Shown: positions 9,635-18,227, numbered from the stretch's first letter. The stretch: 64,000 nucleotides of DNA from Coriobacteriia bacterium (GCA_009783085.1 WRHU01000003.1:124001-188000); one strand, 5' to 3'. Made by a program: numbers and translations. The notes: generated by a model not told the origin, from the letters alone.

Positions 9635-9657
9635 AAGTCGCACAGGCTGTGCGACTT
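9635..9657 (-). promoter_or_regulatory. Palindrome in the DUF1508 gene leader
   Basis: Arms AAGTCGCACAG (9635-9645) and its exact complement (9647-9657) are separated by one base, 10 bases upstream of the ribosome binding site on the minus strand. It could be a protein operator or a 5' UTR hairpin; the sequence alone does not decide. Confidence 0.6.
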
Positions 9658-9846
9658 TCTCTTGTATACCATGATACTACTTTCTTGTAATTTGGCACGG
9701 CACATCAAATAATCCTCGATTTTTAAGGGTTTTCAACTCGTGCGCTCATTTTGCTAAGTGACAATGTATAAATACAAATCAGGAAGAATGCCTCAAGCGT
9801 GATTGCATGGAATGAGAAAAGTTTAGGAAATACAGACTTTTCGATG

Positions 9847-10401
9847 CTACCGAGGGGTAGAAAGTCTTAAAAGGTAGTCGGCACGACTAATTACTTCTGA
9901 AGCGGGCATTTTTGGATTGTCAACAAGCCAAAAACGAAGCACACCCACCAATCCAGAAACAACATATTGGAACAAAAAGCCGACATCTCTCTTTGACATA
10001 TCAGGATTAGCCGCTTCCCAATCCTTGCGGTATGTCCTGTAAAGGTACTCCAGTGCTTGATCAATAAATCCATGGCTATCCCAATTCTCAAGGGCTGCCC
10101 GGACGAGAACTCGGTGTTTTTCGGCAAACTCTATGAGAGAAGGTGTGATATCAAAAACGTTGGGCGGCAACGTAGCAAGTTCTTGCTTGAAGCCTACAAA
10201 CAAGTCTTCTTCCAAAGCCTTGAGAAATGCAAAAGGGTTTGAGTAGTATTTGTAAAAGGTTTTACGTGATATTCCTGCCGCTGTGCTGATTTCGGATACG
10301 GTAATATCTGCAAGAGATTTTGTTTCTAATATTTTTAGAAAAACCCTACTGAGGCATTCCTTTGTATAGCGCTGGCGTGAGTCTTTTGGCTGTACATACA
10401 T
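9847..10401 (-). CDS. TetR/AcrR-family transcriptional regulator
   Basis: A 184-residue one-component repressor. The N-terminal helix-turn-helix spans about residues 10-55, with the typical ITVSEISTAAGISRKTFYKYYSN recognition region; the C-terminal helical half is a ligand/dimer domain I cannot assign. The start is supported by AAAGGAG five bases upstream of the ATG. It is transcribed in the same direction as the DUF1508 gene, with ~240 bases between. The regulated gene is not evident; the upstream lipoprotein or the downstream DUF1508 gene are candidates. Confidence 0.88.
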   Translation of the reverse strand: MYVQPKDSRQRYTKECLSRVFLKILETKSLADITVSEISTAAGISRKTFYKYYSNPFAFLKALEEDLFVGFKQELATLPPNVFDITPSLIEFAEKHRVLVRAALENWDSHGFIDQALEYLYRTYRKDWEAANPDMSKRDVGFLFQYVVSGLVGVLRFWLVDNPKMPASEVISRADYLLRLSTPR

Positions 10402-10551
10402 GGATTCTCCTTTTGCGGCATACCTGCTCTATAATTATGTCTTGTGGCTAAATTATAAAACCTCGCAACAAAGGACGCAACACAAAAAAACGATATGCCA
10501 ATCAACACAGATACGTCTCTGCATAATCCATAAGAAGTCATTGCGCTATTC

Positions 10552-11640
10552 TTAATTAACAAACATGGAGCTTACATAGTAGTATGGTTGTTTCTCGGTG
10601 CGTTGTTTCACATAGGCTTCGGAAACAAATGTTAGCTTGTCGTCCGAGAGATCGTAAGTATATAAAGAGGTGTTTCCGAGGGAGTAGAGCATATTGTCTT
10701 TGACAATAATCTGGAATGCTTCATGGGAGAGTTCGTAATAAACGAGTCGGTGAGTGTCCAAATTGAAAACTGAAATGCCAAAACTCTCTTGTGTGGGAAG
10801 ACTTGCGTGTAAGATATATAATGATGCTTTTTCCAAAGCCAGCTGCGCAGGATACTTCATGGCTAAATCGATTGTGGCAACGCTATTAGTGGATAAATCA
10901 TAAAGAACGAGTCTCTGGTCATCTACCTCAAGCATATCTGACCACCGGTGTACTGATCCGAAAACTAAGGTTTCTTTATAGTGTGTGATATTAGAAAAGC
11001 TTACCCCAAATTCAGAGAAATCCGTCTCATTAATCAGCGCAAGGCTCTCGGTATCTAGCTCTATGAGCCTTGAGCCCAAAGATCCTGAATCAGTGCTCGT
11101 CATACAGAGTAAAAATAGCCTATTATTGTAGGTATATATTTGGTTAACAAAAAACACAGAATCCAAACTTGTGTGGTCTGTTTTATGGTCTAGAAGTGAG
11201 GTGCGTGATAGGCTTGTTTCACCGTTCCAGCTAACAGAAGAAAAAATGTAATCATCATTAACAAAAAAAGCGGTTGCCCCACGGAGACCAATATCTATTT
11301 CTTCAGTTGTTCCTTTTGTCAAATCTATACAAAATACTACTGTCAAATCGCTTAGCGTAGATATGCCTTCTGGCACAACGTATACCTTGTTGTCTTTTTT
11401 TTGTGGAAGACAAAAAAAGGAGCCCATACTGCCGAGCTTATAGTCAAGCGAAGTAACAAGGTCCAATGATTCATTGTAGAGGCTAATAGAGGTTTTATTC
11501 TCTTGCCCAGTAGTTTCAATAACACCAATTCTGAAGTCGTCTAAATAGGCAGATTCATCCTGCCCTGAAACACACGAGGAGCATGCGAATATGCACAACG
11601 CAGAAGCGGTAATCAACAAAAAATTGCGAAGCTGTTTCAT
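10552..11640 (-). CDS. Secreted lipoprotein, beta-propeller-like
   Basis: A 362-residue exported protein of unknown function. The N-terminus has a basic start, a hydrophobic stretch and a lipobox-like cysteine (LCIFAC or the following CSSC, around residue 20), so it is probably membrane-anchored. The rest consists of repeated beta-strand units of the type LYDLSTNSV, VFNLDTHRL, TYDLSDDKL. This is typical of WD/Kelch/PQQ-like propellers reporting state-like values. The start is supported by GTGAGGTG before the ATG. It lies 100 bases downstream of the amidase gene on the same strand, with a hairpin between. AT-rich base composition suggests acquisition by transfer. Confidence 0.7.
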   Translation of the reverse strand: MKQLRNFLLITASALCIFACSSCVSGQDESAYLDDFRIGVIETTGQENKTSISLYNESLDLVTSLDYKLGSMGSFFCLPQKKDNKVYVVPEGISTLSDLTVVFCIDLTKGTTEEIDIGLRGATAFFVNDDYIFSSVSWNGETSLSRTSLLDHKTDHTSLDSVFFVNQIYTYNNRLFLLCMTSTDSGSLGSRLIELDTESLALINETDFSEFGVSFSNITHYKETLVFGSVHRWSDMLEVDDQRLVLYDLSTNSVATIDLAMKYPAQLALEKASLYILHASLPTQESFGISVFNLDTHRLVYYELSHEAFQIIVKDNMLYSLGNTSLYTYDLSDDKLTFVSEAYVKQRTEKQPYYYVSSMFVN

Positions 11641-11659
11641 ACAATCACCTCACTAGGTA

Positions 11660-11694
11660 AGCTGATGGGAGCACAAGCAGCCCTCCCATCAGCT
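11660..11694 (-). other. Intercistronic hairpin
   Basis: Perfect 11-base arms (11660-11670 and 11684-11694) separated by 13 bases, between the amidase gene and the lipoprotein gene. No U-run follows in the minus direction, so it looks like an mRNA-processing or stability element and not a classical terminator. Confidence 0.55.
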
Positions 11695-11740
11695 ATTCAT
11701 CAGTGGGCGCAAGCATTACTTACCCATAGCCTGCCTGTCA

Positions 11741-12457
11741 TTACTTGACATATATGGTACCAGTTTTAGGAGTTGACACTAATTCTGAGGGATGAACTAC
11801 AGCGCCATACGCACTAGTATTCAGATCGATTCCAAATTTGTCTTTGAACGCCGCCCAAACCAGTTGTGAGCAATAAAACTTTGATCGGGTGCTGACGTTC
11901 GAAAAATCGTAGTTATACGGTTTTCCCGTTTTAGTTCCGCACCAATCTACCGCTTGAGCATCTTGGGCAACTGTAGTTGAGCCAACCGTGACACCGTAGC
12001 ACGTTTTATGTGCGGTGTTCCAATTATTTGCTCGTATTTTTACGCCATCAGCTAGTGAGTCAATAATGGTAGAGCTGGACGCAACTATTCCAGCGTGTCC
12101 CGTCGGAAATAAGTTCTTGTATTTGTCGTCTGTAACAAGTATTACACCACGACGAGTTGGATATGTCCCAAATCCTCTGACAGCCGTTAGCTGATCGCTC
12201 CTAGGGTCAAAGTTTTCTGACTTATCGGCGAAAACAGTTGAACTGAGAACCATATCAGATACTGCGCGAGCATAATCATCACATGACCCTTCGTCATATA
12301 TGTCCGCAGCAGCAAACCTTTTCTCAAGTGAAGTTTCCTTGTTTTTGCTAGCACTGTTTGCATAGGCAGGAGAAAGCATTGTAGAAAAAGCCAATACAAC
12401 AACGACAAGAATAGCTATAAGGTGAGAAATAGTGTTTCGTTTTGATTTGTGCATCAT
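11741..12457 (-). CDS. Secreted permuted papain-like (YiiX/C92-type) amidase/peptidase
   Basis: A 238-residue exported protein. A signal peptide with hydrophobic core LIAILVVVVLAFSTML and probable cleavage after AYA precedes the mature domain. In that domain a histidine motif (P-T-G-H-A-G-I-V, near residue 117) comes first and a cysteine motif (F-Y-C-S-Q-L-V-W, near 193) later. This order is the circularly permuted arrangement of NlpC/P60-like enzymes of the YaeF/YiiX family, which cleave amide bonds in peptides, lipids or the wall. The substrate is unknown. AAAGGA precedes the two tandem ATGs. A palindrome-bearing promoter lies ~130 bases upstream. The gene is AT-rich relative to the arg operon. 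Confidence 0.72.
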   Translation of the reverse strand: MMHKSKRNTISHLIAILVVVVLAFSTMLSPAYANSASKNKETSLEKRFAAADIYDEGSCDDYARAVSDMVLSSTVFADKSENFDPRSDQLTAVRGFGTYPTRRGVILVTDDKYKNLFPTGHAGIVASSSTIIDSLADGVKIRANNWNTAHKTCYGVTVGSTTVAQDAQAVDWCGTKTGKPYNYDFSNVSTRSKFYCSQLVWAAFKDKFGIDLNTSAYGAVVHPSELVSTPKTGTIYVK

Positions 12458-12583
12458 TCTAATTCCTTTCTAGGGCTAATGAAAAACTAACTCTGTTGAA
12501 TCTGCATTCTTCCATAGGTATCACTCCCAGAGACTTGCTATTTTAAGGAATGGTAAAAACTGGTGCTAAGTCTGCCTTATTAT

Positions 12584-12629
12584 CATAGACTATTATATAT
12601 TAGGATACAATAGTCTATGTTATTGTCAA
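12584..12629 (-). promoter_or_regulatory. Promoter with overlapping palindromic operator candidate
   Basis: On the minus strand TTGACA (12624-12629) is followed after 16 bases by TATCCT; a TATAAT also occurs at 12592-12597. Perfect 11-base inverted repeats (12584-12594 and 12609-12619) cover the spacer and -10 region. This could be a repressor site governing the amidase-lipoprotein pair. The surrounding 12458-12910 spacer holds no gene; it is AT-rich and contains several short direct repeats. Confidence 0.55.
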
Positions 12630-12820
12630 GAACAAATTTTACTGTTGCACCCTTTACCATCTACAGCTTCATCGTGCGAGGTAAGAACGGCAAAATTGCG
12701 CTACAATAGCAGCTCTCCCTATTTTCTGTGCGGCGTGCGTTTTTGTGAAGCATTTGTGAAGCATTGCGAAGCATTTTGAGAGGCAGTAAAAAGCTGCGCC
12801 AATGGGGAGGAAAACGACAG

Positions 12821-12871
12821 GCAAATGCGTTGAGAGAAATGAAACAGCACTGCAAATGCGTCGAGAGAAAT
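12821..12871 (+). repeat. Pair of 20-base direct repeats upstream of the aminotransferase
   Basis: A GCAAATGCGT[T/C]GAGAGAAAT unit occurs at 12821-12840 and 12852-12871 with one mismatch. Further purine-rich GAGAAAT copies run up to the start codon of the next gene, and three GAAGCATT copies occur at about 12745-12775. Confidence 0.7.
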
Positions 12872-12910
12872 TGAGAAATTGAGAAATAGAGAGAAAGAAG
12901 GCGGTTTTTT

Positions 12911-14059
12911 ATGCGCAAGAAGTATCTTATGACCCCAGGGCCAACGCCCGTTCCGAGTGAAGTTTTGCTCGCGCAGGCACGTCCTATGATTCACCATCGC
13001 ACCCCAGATTTTAATGCGGTGGTACGGGAGTGTGTTGAGGGTCTTAAATATGTGTTTCAAACACAAGCCTCCGATGTCTTGCTGTTTGCAAGCTCGGGCA
13101 CAGGAGCCATGGAGTCTGCGGTTGTTAACTGCTTTAGCGCAGGCGACAAGGTGCTGGTGTGCTACAACGGCAAGTTTGGCCAGCGTATGGATCAAATCTC
13201 AAAGGCCTATGGCCTTGAAACAACGGTGCTTGAGTACGGCTGGCAGCAAGTGGTAGACCCCGCAGACATTGAGAAGTTTTTGGCGAACAACCCCGACACA
13301 AAAGGCGTTATTGTTACGCAGTCAGAAACCTCAAGCGGCGTGCTTAACAACGTTGAAGCAGTGGGCAAAATTGTCAAAAACTATCCCGACTGCGTTTTGA
13401 TTGTTGACAGCATTACGGGCATTGGTGCGGTGGACTGCAAGACCGATGAATGGGGCTTGGACGTGGTTATGACGGGTTCGCAAAAAGGACTTATGCTTCC
13501 GCCAGGTTTGGCAGCGGTAACCGTAAGTCCTAAAGCCTGGGCTGCCTATGAGCGCTCCACCTTGCCTAAGTTTTATTTTGACTGGAAAAAGTATCTCAAA
13601 AATCTTGCAAACGACACTACGCCGTTTACGCCGGCAGTGTCGCTTATGATTGGTCTTGCCGAGGCGCTCAAGCTTATGCGCGAGGAAGGTATTGAAAACA
13701 CCATTGCTCGCCACGCTCGTCTTGCCGAGGCAACCCGCGCCGGCTGCGAGGCTTTAGGGCTTGAACTTTTTGCCCCTGCCGAGGGTCGTGGCAATGCGGT
13801 AACACCCGTGTGGGTTCCTGAGGGCATTGACGGCAAGCAGCTCGTAAGCATTATGAAAAACAAGCACGGCGTTACTATTGCTGGTGGTCAAGATGACTAC
13901 ACGGGGCGCATTTTTCGCGTGGGGCACTTGGGCTACTTTGGCGATTTTGACATTATCACTACACTTGCCGCACTTGAGATGACTTTGCTCGAACTTGGAT
14001 ATGACTTTGAGGCGGGCTCGGGCATTAAAGCAGCCGAACTCGTGCTAATGAAAGGGTAA
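12911..14059 (+). CDS. Class V aminotransferase (serine/alanine-glyoxylate type)
   Basis: PLP enzyme of 382 residues in the alanine-glyoxylate/serine-pyruvate aminotransferase group. It starts with the hallmark MTPGPTPVP, has the FASSGTGAMESAVVN cofactor loop and the Schiff-base lysine in TGSQKGLMLPPG. The downstream serA begins 3 bases after its stop, so the two are co-translated. In organisms with this pairing the enzyme is thought to act as the phosphoserine aminotransferase in place of SerC; that role here is inference. AAGGCGG lies about 6 bases before the ATG. Function as serine-glyoxylate aminotransferase cannot be excluded. Confidence 0.85.
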   Translation: MRKKYLMTPGPTPVPSEVLLAQARPMIHHRTPDFNAVVRECVEGLKYVFQTQASDVLLFASSGTGAMESAVVNCFSAGDKVLVCYNGKFGQRMDQISKAYGLETTVLEYGWQQVVDPADIEKFLANNPDTKGVIVTQSETSSGVLNNVEAVGKIVKNYPDCVLIVDSITGIGAVDCKTDEWGLDVVMTGSQKGLMLPPGLAAVTVSPKAWAAYERSTLPKFYFDWKKYLKNLANDTTPFTPAVSLMIGLAEALKLMREEGIENTIARHARLAEATRAGCEALGLELFAPAEGRGNAVTPVWVPEGIDGKQLVSIMKNKHGVTIAGGQDDYTGRIFRVGHLGYFGDFDIITTLAALEMTLLELGYDFEAGSGIKAAELVLMKG

Positions 14060-14062
14060 AAA

Positions 14063-15649
14063 ATGAAGGTTCTTGTTTCAGAAAAACTGGCGGATAAGGG
14101 CATTGAGCTGCTGCGTGAGGCAGGGCATGAGGTTGATGTCAAACTTGAACTGAGCCCCGAGGAGCTGGTTGAAACCATTCCCGATTATGAGGCACTTATT
14201 GTACGCAGTGCCACACAGGCAACCCGTGAGGTTATAGAGGCGGGCACGCAGCTCAAAATTATTGGGCGTGCGGGCGTGGGCGTTGACAACGTTGACGTTA
14301 CCGCCGCCACCGAGCGAGGCGTTATTGTGTGCAATGCGCCTACCTCTAACGTGATAAGCGCTGCCGAGCAAACCATGGCGCTTTTGCTTAGTTGCGCGCG
14401 CCGCACTCCGCAGGCAAACGCTTCTATGAAAGCGGGCAAGTGGGATAGAGGCAAGTTTACCGGCAATGAAATGTATGAAAAAACCCTTGCTATTTTTGGC
14501 TTGGGGCGCATTGGCGGATTAGTTGCCGAGCGGGCAAAATCCTTTGGCATGGAGCTGATTGGTTTTGATCCCTACTGCTCACCTGAGCGAGCAGCGCACT
14601 TGGGCGTAACGCTGTATGAAGATATTAACGACATTTTGCCGCTGGCTGACTTTATTACCGTGCATCTGCCCAAAACAAAAGAAACCATTGGTATGTTTAG
14701 CGCACCGCAGTTTGCCAAAATGAAAGACACGGTTTATTTGGTCAATACGGCTCGTGGTGGCATTTATGACGTAGAGGCACTCGCCGAGGCACTCCGCACG
14801 GGTGCCGTTGCTGGCGCTGCCATTGACGTGTACGAAAAAGAGCCCTGCACCGCCTCGGCCTTGCATGAGCTGGATAATTGCATTTTGACCCCTCATTTGG
14901 GAGCTTCCACCAAAGAGGCACAGCTGCGTGCTGGTGAGCAAATTGCCGAGTACGTACTGCTGGGTCTTGAGGGAAAGATGGTGCCCACGGCGGTCAACGT
15001 AACGCTTATGTCTGAAGATGTAATGTCGGCGGTTGCTCCGTATATTGAGGCATGCCAGACTTGTGGTGAGATACTTGCTCAGCTTGCAGATGAGGGTATT
15101 TCTGCCATTGAGGTTAAGGTTATGGGCGATTTGGCAGAACATGACGTGAGCTTGTTGGCAACAGCAGCCTTGCGGGGTATTTTCTCTCACGCTACCGATG
15201 ACCCCGTTAATTTGGTTAATGCTTCTTATCTTGCCGAGCAGCGTGGCGTTAAGGTTTCTGTGGTTAAAGACCCGCTGCGCTATGAGTATGCCAGCGTGGT
15301 GAGCATCTCTGCCAAGGCAGGTACGCAAGACCTTGAAGTGGGCTGCACTATAAGTGGGCCCAATAATGTTATGCGTATTGTTTCGGTCTTTGGATACAAA
15401 CTCGATTTGATTCCCCGCAACAATATCTTGGTGTTGCGTTATGAGGATACGCCAGGCAAGCTTGGGCGTATTGGTACGGTATTGGGCAACGCTAATATCA
15501 ACATTTCTACTATGGAGATTGGCACAAACGAGGCTGGCACAGGCGAGGCAGTGGTGCTTATGAACCTTGATTCTCCTGTACCTGCCGAGGTCTACACGGA
15601 GCTTTGCACGGTTGTGGGTGTCTGCGACAGCTGGGCGGTAAAGCTGTAG
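14063..15649 (+). CDS. serA: D-3-phosphoglycerate dehydrogenase
   Basis: NAD-dependent first step of serine synthesis. It is the long form of 528 residues: substrate/NAD domain with GLGRIGGLVAERAKSFG, catalytic Arg in NTARGGIYD, Glu in the EKEP segment and His in LTPHLGASTKEAQ. An intervening (ASB) domain spans about 320-450, and a C-terminal ACT domain follows (LRYEDTPGKLGRIGTVLGNANINISTME split over about 450-528). The ACT domain suggests serine feedback. It is coupled to the upstream aminotransferase. Confidence 0.96.
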   Translation: MKVLVSEKLADKGIELLREAGHEVDVKLELSPEELVETIPDYEALIVRSATQATREVIEAGTQLKIIGRAGVGVDNVDVTAATERGVIVCNAPTSNVISAAEQTMALLLSCARRTPQANASMKAGKWDRGKFTGNEMYEKTLAIFGLGRIGGLVAERAKSFGMELIGFDPYCSPERAAHLGVTLYEDINDILPLADFITVHLPKTKETIGMFSAPQFAKMKDTVYLVNTARGGIYDVEALAEALRTGAVAGAAIDVYEKEPCTASALHELDNCILTPHLGASTKEAQLRAGEQIAEYVLLGLEGKMVPTAVNVTLMSEDVMSAVAPYIEACQTCGEILAQLADEGISAIEVKVMGDLAEHDVSLLATAALRGIFSHATDDPVNLVNASYLAEQRGVKVSVVKDPLRYEYASVVSISAKAGTQDLEVGCTISGPNNVMRIVSVFGYKLDLIPRNNILVLRYEDTPGKLGRIGTVLGNANINISTMEIGTNEAGTGEAVVLMNLDSPVPAEVYTELCTVVGVCDSWAVKL

Positions 15650-15665
15650 GGGAGTGAGCATTTTC

Positions 15666-15697
15666 GCAGATAGGCTGCACGTGCCACTCTGCTTTTT
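15666..15697 (+). terminator. Terminator after serA
   Basis: Stem of 5 + 3 pairs with a small internal mismatch (15666-15675 with 15683-15692) followed by TTTTT, 17 bases after the serA stop. Confidence 0.65.
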
Positions 15698-15737
15698 AGG
15701 TTTTTGTATTAAATGTGGAACATTTGGCGGACTGTCG

Positions 15738-15766
15738 TTATGATAGTCCGCTGAGTTTGCTATAAT
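15738..15766 (+). promoter_or_regulatory. Probable tRNA-Pro promoter
   Basis: TATAAT at 15761-15766 with TTATGA 17 bases upstream, 33 bases before the tRNA. A GCGGACT/AGTCCGC inverted repeat (15727-15751) overlaps the -35 area. Confidence 0.5.
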
Positions 15767-15799
15767 CGTTACTTCGTGTTTTTGCGAGCACGTACATGT

Positions 15800-15876
15800 C
15801 GGGGCGTGGCGCAGTTTGGTAGCGCACCTGCTTTGGGAGCAGGGGGTCGAAGGTTCGAATCCTTTCGCCCCGACCA
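15800..15876 (+). tRNA. tRNA-Pro(UGG)
   Basis: Cloverleaf with acceptor pair CGGGGCG/CGCCCCG, anticodon loop TTTGGGA (anticodon TGG), T-loop GGTTCGAATCC and encoded CCA. 77 bases. Confidence 0.96.
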
Positions 15877-15920
15877 CTCTACCCCAGCTGGCTTTTAGCC
15901 AACTGGGGTAGAGTGGTTTA
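15874..15920 (+). terminator. Hairpin terminator after tRNA-Pro
   Basis: Long inverted repeat (15874-15887 with 15903-15916, extended by TGGCT/AGCCA inside) begins in the CCA end and is followed by TTTATT. It lies between the tRNA and the convergent carbonic anhydrase gene and could serve both directions. Confidence 0.75.
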
Positions 15921-15934
15921 TTGCCTTTCTCCCC

Positions 15935-16489
15935 TTAACAAATCTCTGTTAATGCTCCAGTGTGTGAGTCAATGCTGTAGCCACCTATGCGTACATGGCT
16001 GGGCATGAGGGGGTGGTTGCGCAAAAGCTCCACGCTTGATTTGACATAGTTTTCGGTATCGCCAAATCCAGCAAACCATTCGCGATAATCAAAATCTCCC
16101 TCAAGGCACTCCTCAATAACCTCAGGAGCTATGCCAAGCTTTGCAAGTCCTTCAAACATGCTATCGGCGTTCATGCCCTGCGCACCACATTCGCTGTGCG
16201 CAATTACCATGATGTCCTCAGAGCCCAGCTCGCAAACTGATACCAGCAAAGAACGCACCACAGAATCGTGAGGGTCAGTAACGCCACCGCCTGCCACTTT
16301 AATAAAGTGAGCATCGCCATTTTTGAGCCCGAGTGCTGCAGGGAGAAGCTCAATGAGCCTTACGTCCATGCAAGCAAGTATGGCAAGCGTTTTTGTAGGA
16401 AACTTGTCCGCTTCAAAAGGCTTGTAGCCTCCTGTCTCAACAAAATGAGCATTTTTCTTAAGAATGTCCTGTACAACTGATGATTTCAT
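15935..16489 (-). CDS. Beta-class carbonic anhydrase
   Basis: Zinc enzyme interconverting CO2 and bicarbonate, 184 residues. The metal/active-site motifs of the beta class are present: C-M-D-V-R (Cys, Asp-Arg dyad) near residue 40 and H-S-E-C about 55 residues later, with KVAGGGVTDP between. The ATG at 16489 was preferred over an in-frame GTG three codons earlier because the AGGTGG ribosome site overlaps the latter. Bicarbonate supply for carboxylases and carbamoyl phosphate is the usual role. Cytosolic, no signal peptide. Confidence 0.92.
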   Translation of the reverse strand: MKSSVVQDILKKNAHFVETGGYKPFEADKFPTKTLAILACMDVRLIELLPAALGLKNGDAHFIKVAGGGVTDPHDSVVRSLLVSVCELGSEDIMVIAHSECGAQGMNADSMFEGLAKLGIAPEVIEECLEGDFDYREWFAGFGDTENYVKSSVELLRNHPLMPSHVRIGGYSIDSHTGALTEIC

Positions 16490-16674
16490 ACGTCCCACCT
16501 TTCCAATAACGACTTGATTACCAGTGCTTGATTATCCTAGTACAACAGTTCCGCTCTGGCAAATCCACTGGCCTATTTGTTACGCACGAGGCTGTTTCAT
16601 AAGATATACTATGGATTACTAACGTGTTAATGCACGTGCAAAAAGAACAATCAAAACAGTGAGGTGGAAAGATA

Positions 16675-17193
16675 ATGTATCAAAAGAAACTGCACAGAAT
16701 AAATCGTCTAAAAACGTTGCTCGTGGCGTGTCTTGCGCTGCTCATGAGTGCGAGCCTTTTGACGGGTTGCCTCGATAGCCCTACCGACGAAGTGCCCGCC
16801 ACCGCAGAATCATCAAGCACGGAGAGCAAGGCGGATAAGCCAGACAACGAGGATAAAAACTCCGCAAGTAGTACTGAGGCAAAGTATCGCAAGATTACCG
16901 CCGCACAAGCAAAAGAAATGATGGGCTCTGGTGCGTCTTTTACTCTGGTTGACGTGCGTACTCTTGATGAATACAAAGAGGGTCACATCGCAAACGCCAT
17001 GCTTATTCCTCATGTCGAAATCAAAAATCGTGCCTTCCGCGAACTCCCCGATCTCAATGCCACTATTCTGACCTATTGTCGCAGTGGCGTAAGGAGCGCC
17101 GCTGCCGCAAAAGACTTGGTGGCGCTTGGCTACACCAATGTTTACGATATGGGCGGCATCATGGATTGGCCTTACGAAACCATAAAGGACTAA
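16675..17193 (+). CDS. Rhodanese-domain lipoprotein
   Basis: A 172-residue exported protein. The signal peptide ends in the lipobox LLTGC (about residue 32); an acidic Ser/Glu-rich linker (35-70) follows; the rhodanese domain covers ~75-170 with LVDVRTLDEYKEGHI and the active loop Y-C-R-S-G-V-R. The cysteine would carry a persulfide, so sulfur transfer or thiol detoxification at the cell surface is inferred. GTGAGGTGGAAAG precedes the ATG. It converges on arsM. Confidence 0.9.
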   Translation: MYQKKLHRINRLKTLLVACLALLMSASLLTGCLDSPTDEVPATAESSSTESKADKPDNEDKNSASSTEAKYRKITAAQAKEMMGSGASFTLVDVRTLDEYKEGHIANAMLIPHVEIKNRAFRELPDLNATILTYCRSGVRSAAAAKDLVALGYTNVYDMGGIMDWPYETIKD

Positions 17194-17214
17194 AGCACGC
17201 AGCCCTATGAATCA

Positions 17215-17250
17215 CGGCACCTGTCATGACAAAAGGTCAATCGGGTGCCG
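17215..17250. terminator. Possible bidirectional terminator between rhodanese gene and arsM
   Basis: CGGCACC (17215-17221) pairs with GGTGCCG (17244-17250), with an inner TGAC/GTCA stem. U-runs are poor on both sides, so termination is tentative. Confidence 0.4.
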
Positions 17251-17274
17251 CAATGTTTCTCGTCACTTTAAAAA

Positions 17275-18108
17275 TTACTTATCAGCACGTATGAGAGCAC
17301 CAGCAAAGGCTCCGTCAAGGCTTTCTGCGCCTGCGCTTGTTGTGGTTTCTGAGCAACCAAGTGGCTCGGAGTTTATCATCTCTCCTCCGTAGATATGTGC
17401 AATTTCAATGTCTATGTTACTAAAGCCGCTTGTTTGCAGAATTGCTTTGTATTCCTCAACGGGCAGTGCGCCCGCAAGGCAATCGCTCCACATATCCATG
17501 TTTCCTCGCAGCTTGGGGTCAATATCCTTGAGCGTAACAACATCGGCTATGCGCAGACGACCGCCCGGCTTGATTACCCGATACGCCTCAGCCAAGGCCT
17601 TTTCTTTATCGCTGGATAAGTTTATGACGCAGTTTGAGATAACGGCATCTACCGTCGCATCTGGTAGGGGGATGTCCTCAATATAGCCCTGCAAAAACTC
17701 GACGTTGGCAACGCCCATTCTAGCCTTGTTCTCGTTGGCAAGTTTGAGCATCTCATCGGTCATGTCGAGCCCATAAACTTTGCCGGTATCGCCCACAAAG
17801 CGCGATGCCATAAGCACGTCAATACCGCCTCCGCTGCCTAAGTCCAAGACGGTTTCTCCCTCTGCAAGCTGCGCAAAGACAAGAGGATTTGCACAACCTA
17901 ACGAAGCCTCTATGGCCTCTCGGGGTAGGGCATCAAGTTCCATAGTGGCGTAGTTGACGGCGGTGTCGGTAATGCCCTGATTGCTGCAACCGCAGGCACC
18001 TGAGCAGCAGTTTGAAGCCTGAGCGGCCTTGTTTTCAAAGCCCTCGCTTAGCCCTGCTGCAATTTTGCCGTAACGCTCTTGTACTGTTTCTCGAATGTTG
18101 TCGTTCAT
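17275..18108 (-). CDS. arsM: Arsenite S-adenosylmethionine methyltransferase
   Basis: Methylates As(III) using SAM, giving volatile or secreted methylarsenicals. 277 residues: Cys-rich N-terminal region (CCSGACGC near 34-41), the ArsM signature LGCANP, SAM motif VLDLGSGGGIDVL, and the conserved cysteines in SNCVINLS and W-S-D-C-L-A-G-A-L that bind arsenite. ACAGGAG lies before the ATG. It is 120 bases downstream of the marR gene on the same strand, which implies an arsenic-inducible operon. No arsenite efflux gene is in the window. Confidence 0.93.
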   Translation of the reverse strand: MNDNIRETVQERYGKIAAGLSEGFENKAAQASNCCSGACGCSNQGITDTAVNYATMELDALPREAIEASLGCANPLVFAQLAEGETVLDLGSGGGIDVLMASRFVGDTGKVYGLDMTDEMLKLANENKARMGVANVEFLQGYIEDIPLPDATVDAVISNCVINLSSDKEKALAEAYRVIKPGGRLRIADVVTLKDIDPKLRGNMDMWSDCLAGALPVEEYKAILQTSGFSNIDIEIAHIYGGEMINSEPLGCSETTTSAGAESLDGAFAGALIRADK

Positions 18109-18184
18109 AGTTGCTCCTGTTCTGTAGTGCCCCTTTTGTAGTGGTTTGTTAAATGTGCGTTTTCGTATGCGTTTGTTAAGTGCC

Positions 18185-18227
18185 TTCTCGTTCAGTTGTG
18201 TTCTCGTTCAATTGTGCTCTCGTTCAG
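18185..18227. repeat. 16-base tandem repeat between marR and arsM
   Basis: TTCTCGTTCA[G/A]TTGTG occurs twice in tandem (18185-18200, 18201-18216), followed by an 11-base partial copy. Confidence 0.8.

Noticed and set aside
10335-10562. 75-residue minus-strand frame with a hydrophobic stretch upstream of the TetR gene
   Set aside because: Overlaps the TetR start in another frame and the lipoprotein end, and has no ribosome site; treated as promoter DNA.
14579-15877. 432-residue minus-strand frame with a [10 protein letters not shown] start
   Set aside because: It begins inside the complement of tRNA-Pro and runs antisense to serA; the start is the well-known mistranslated-tRNA artefact.
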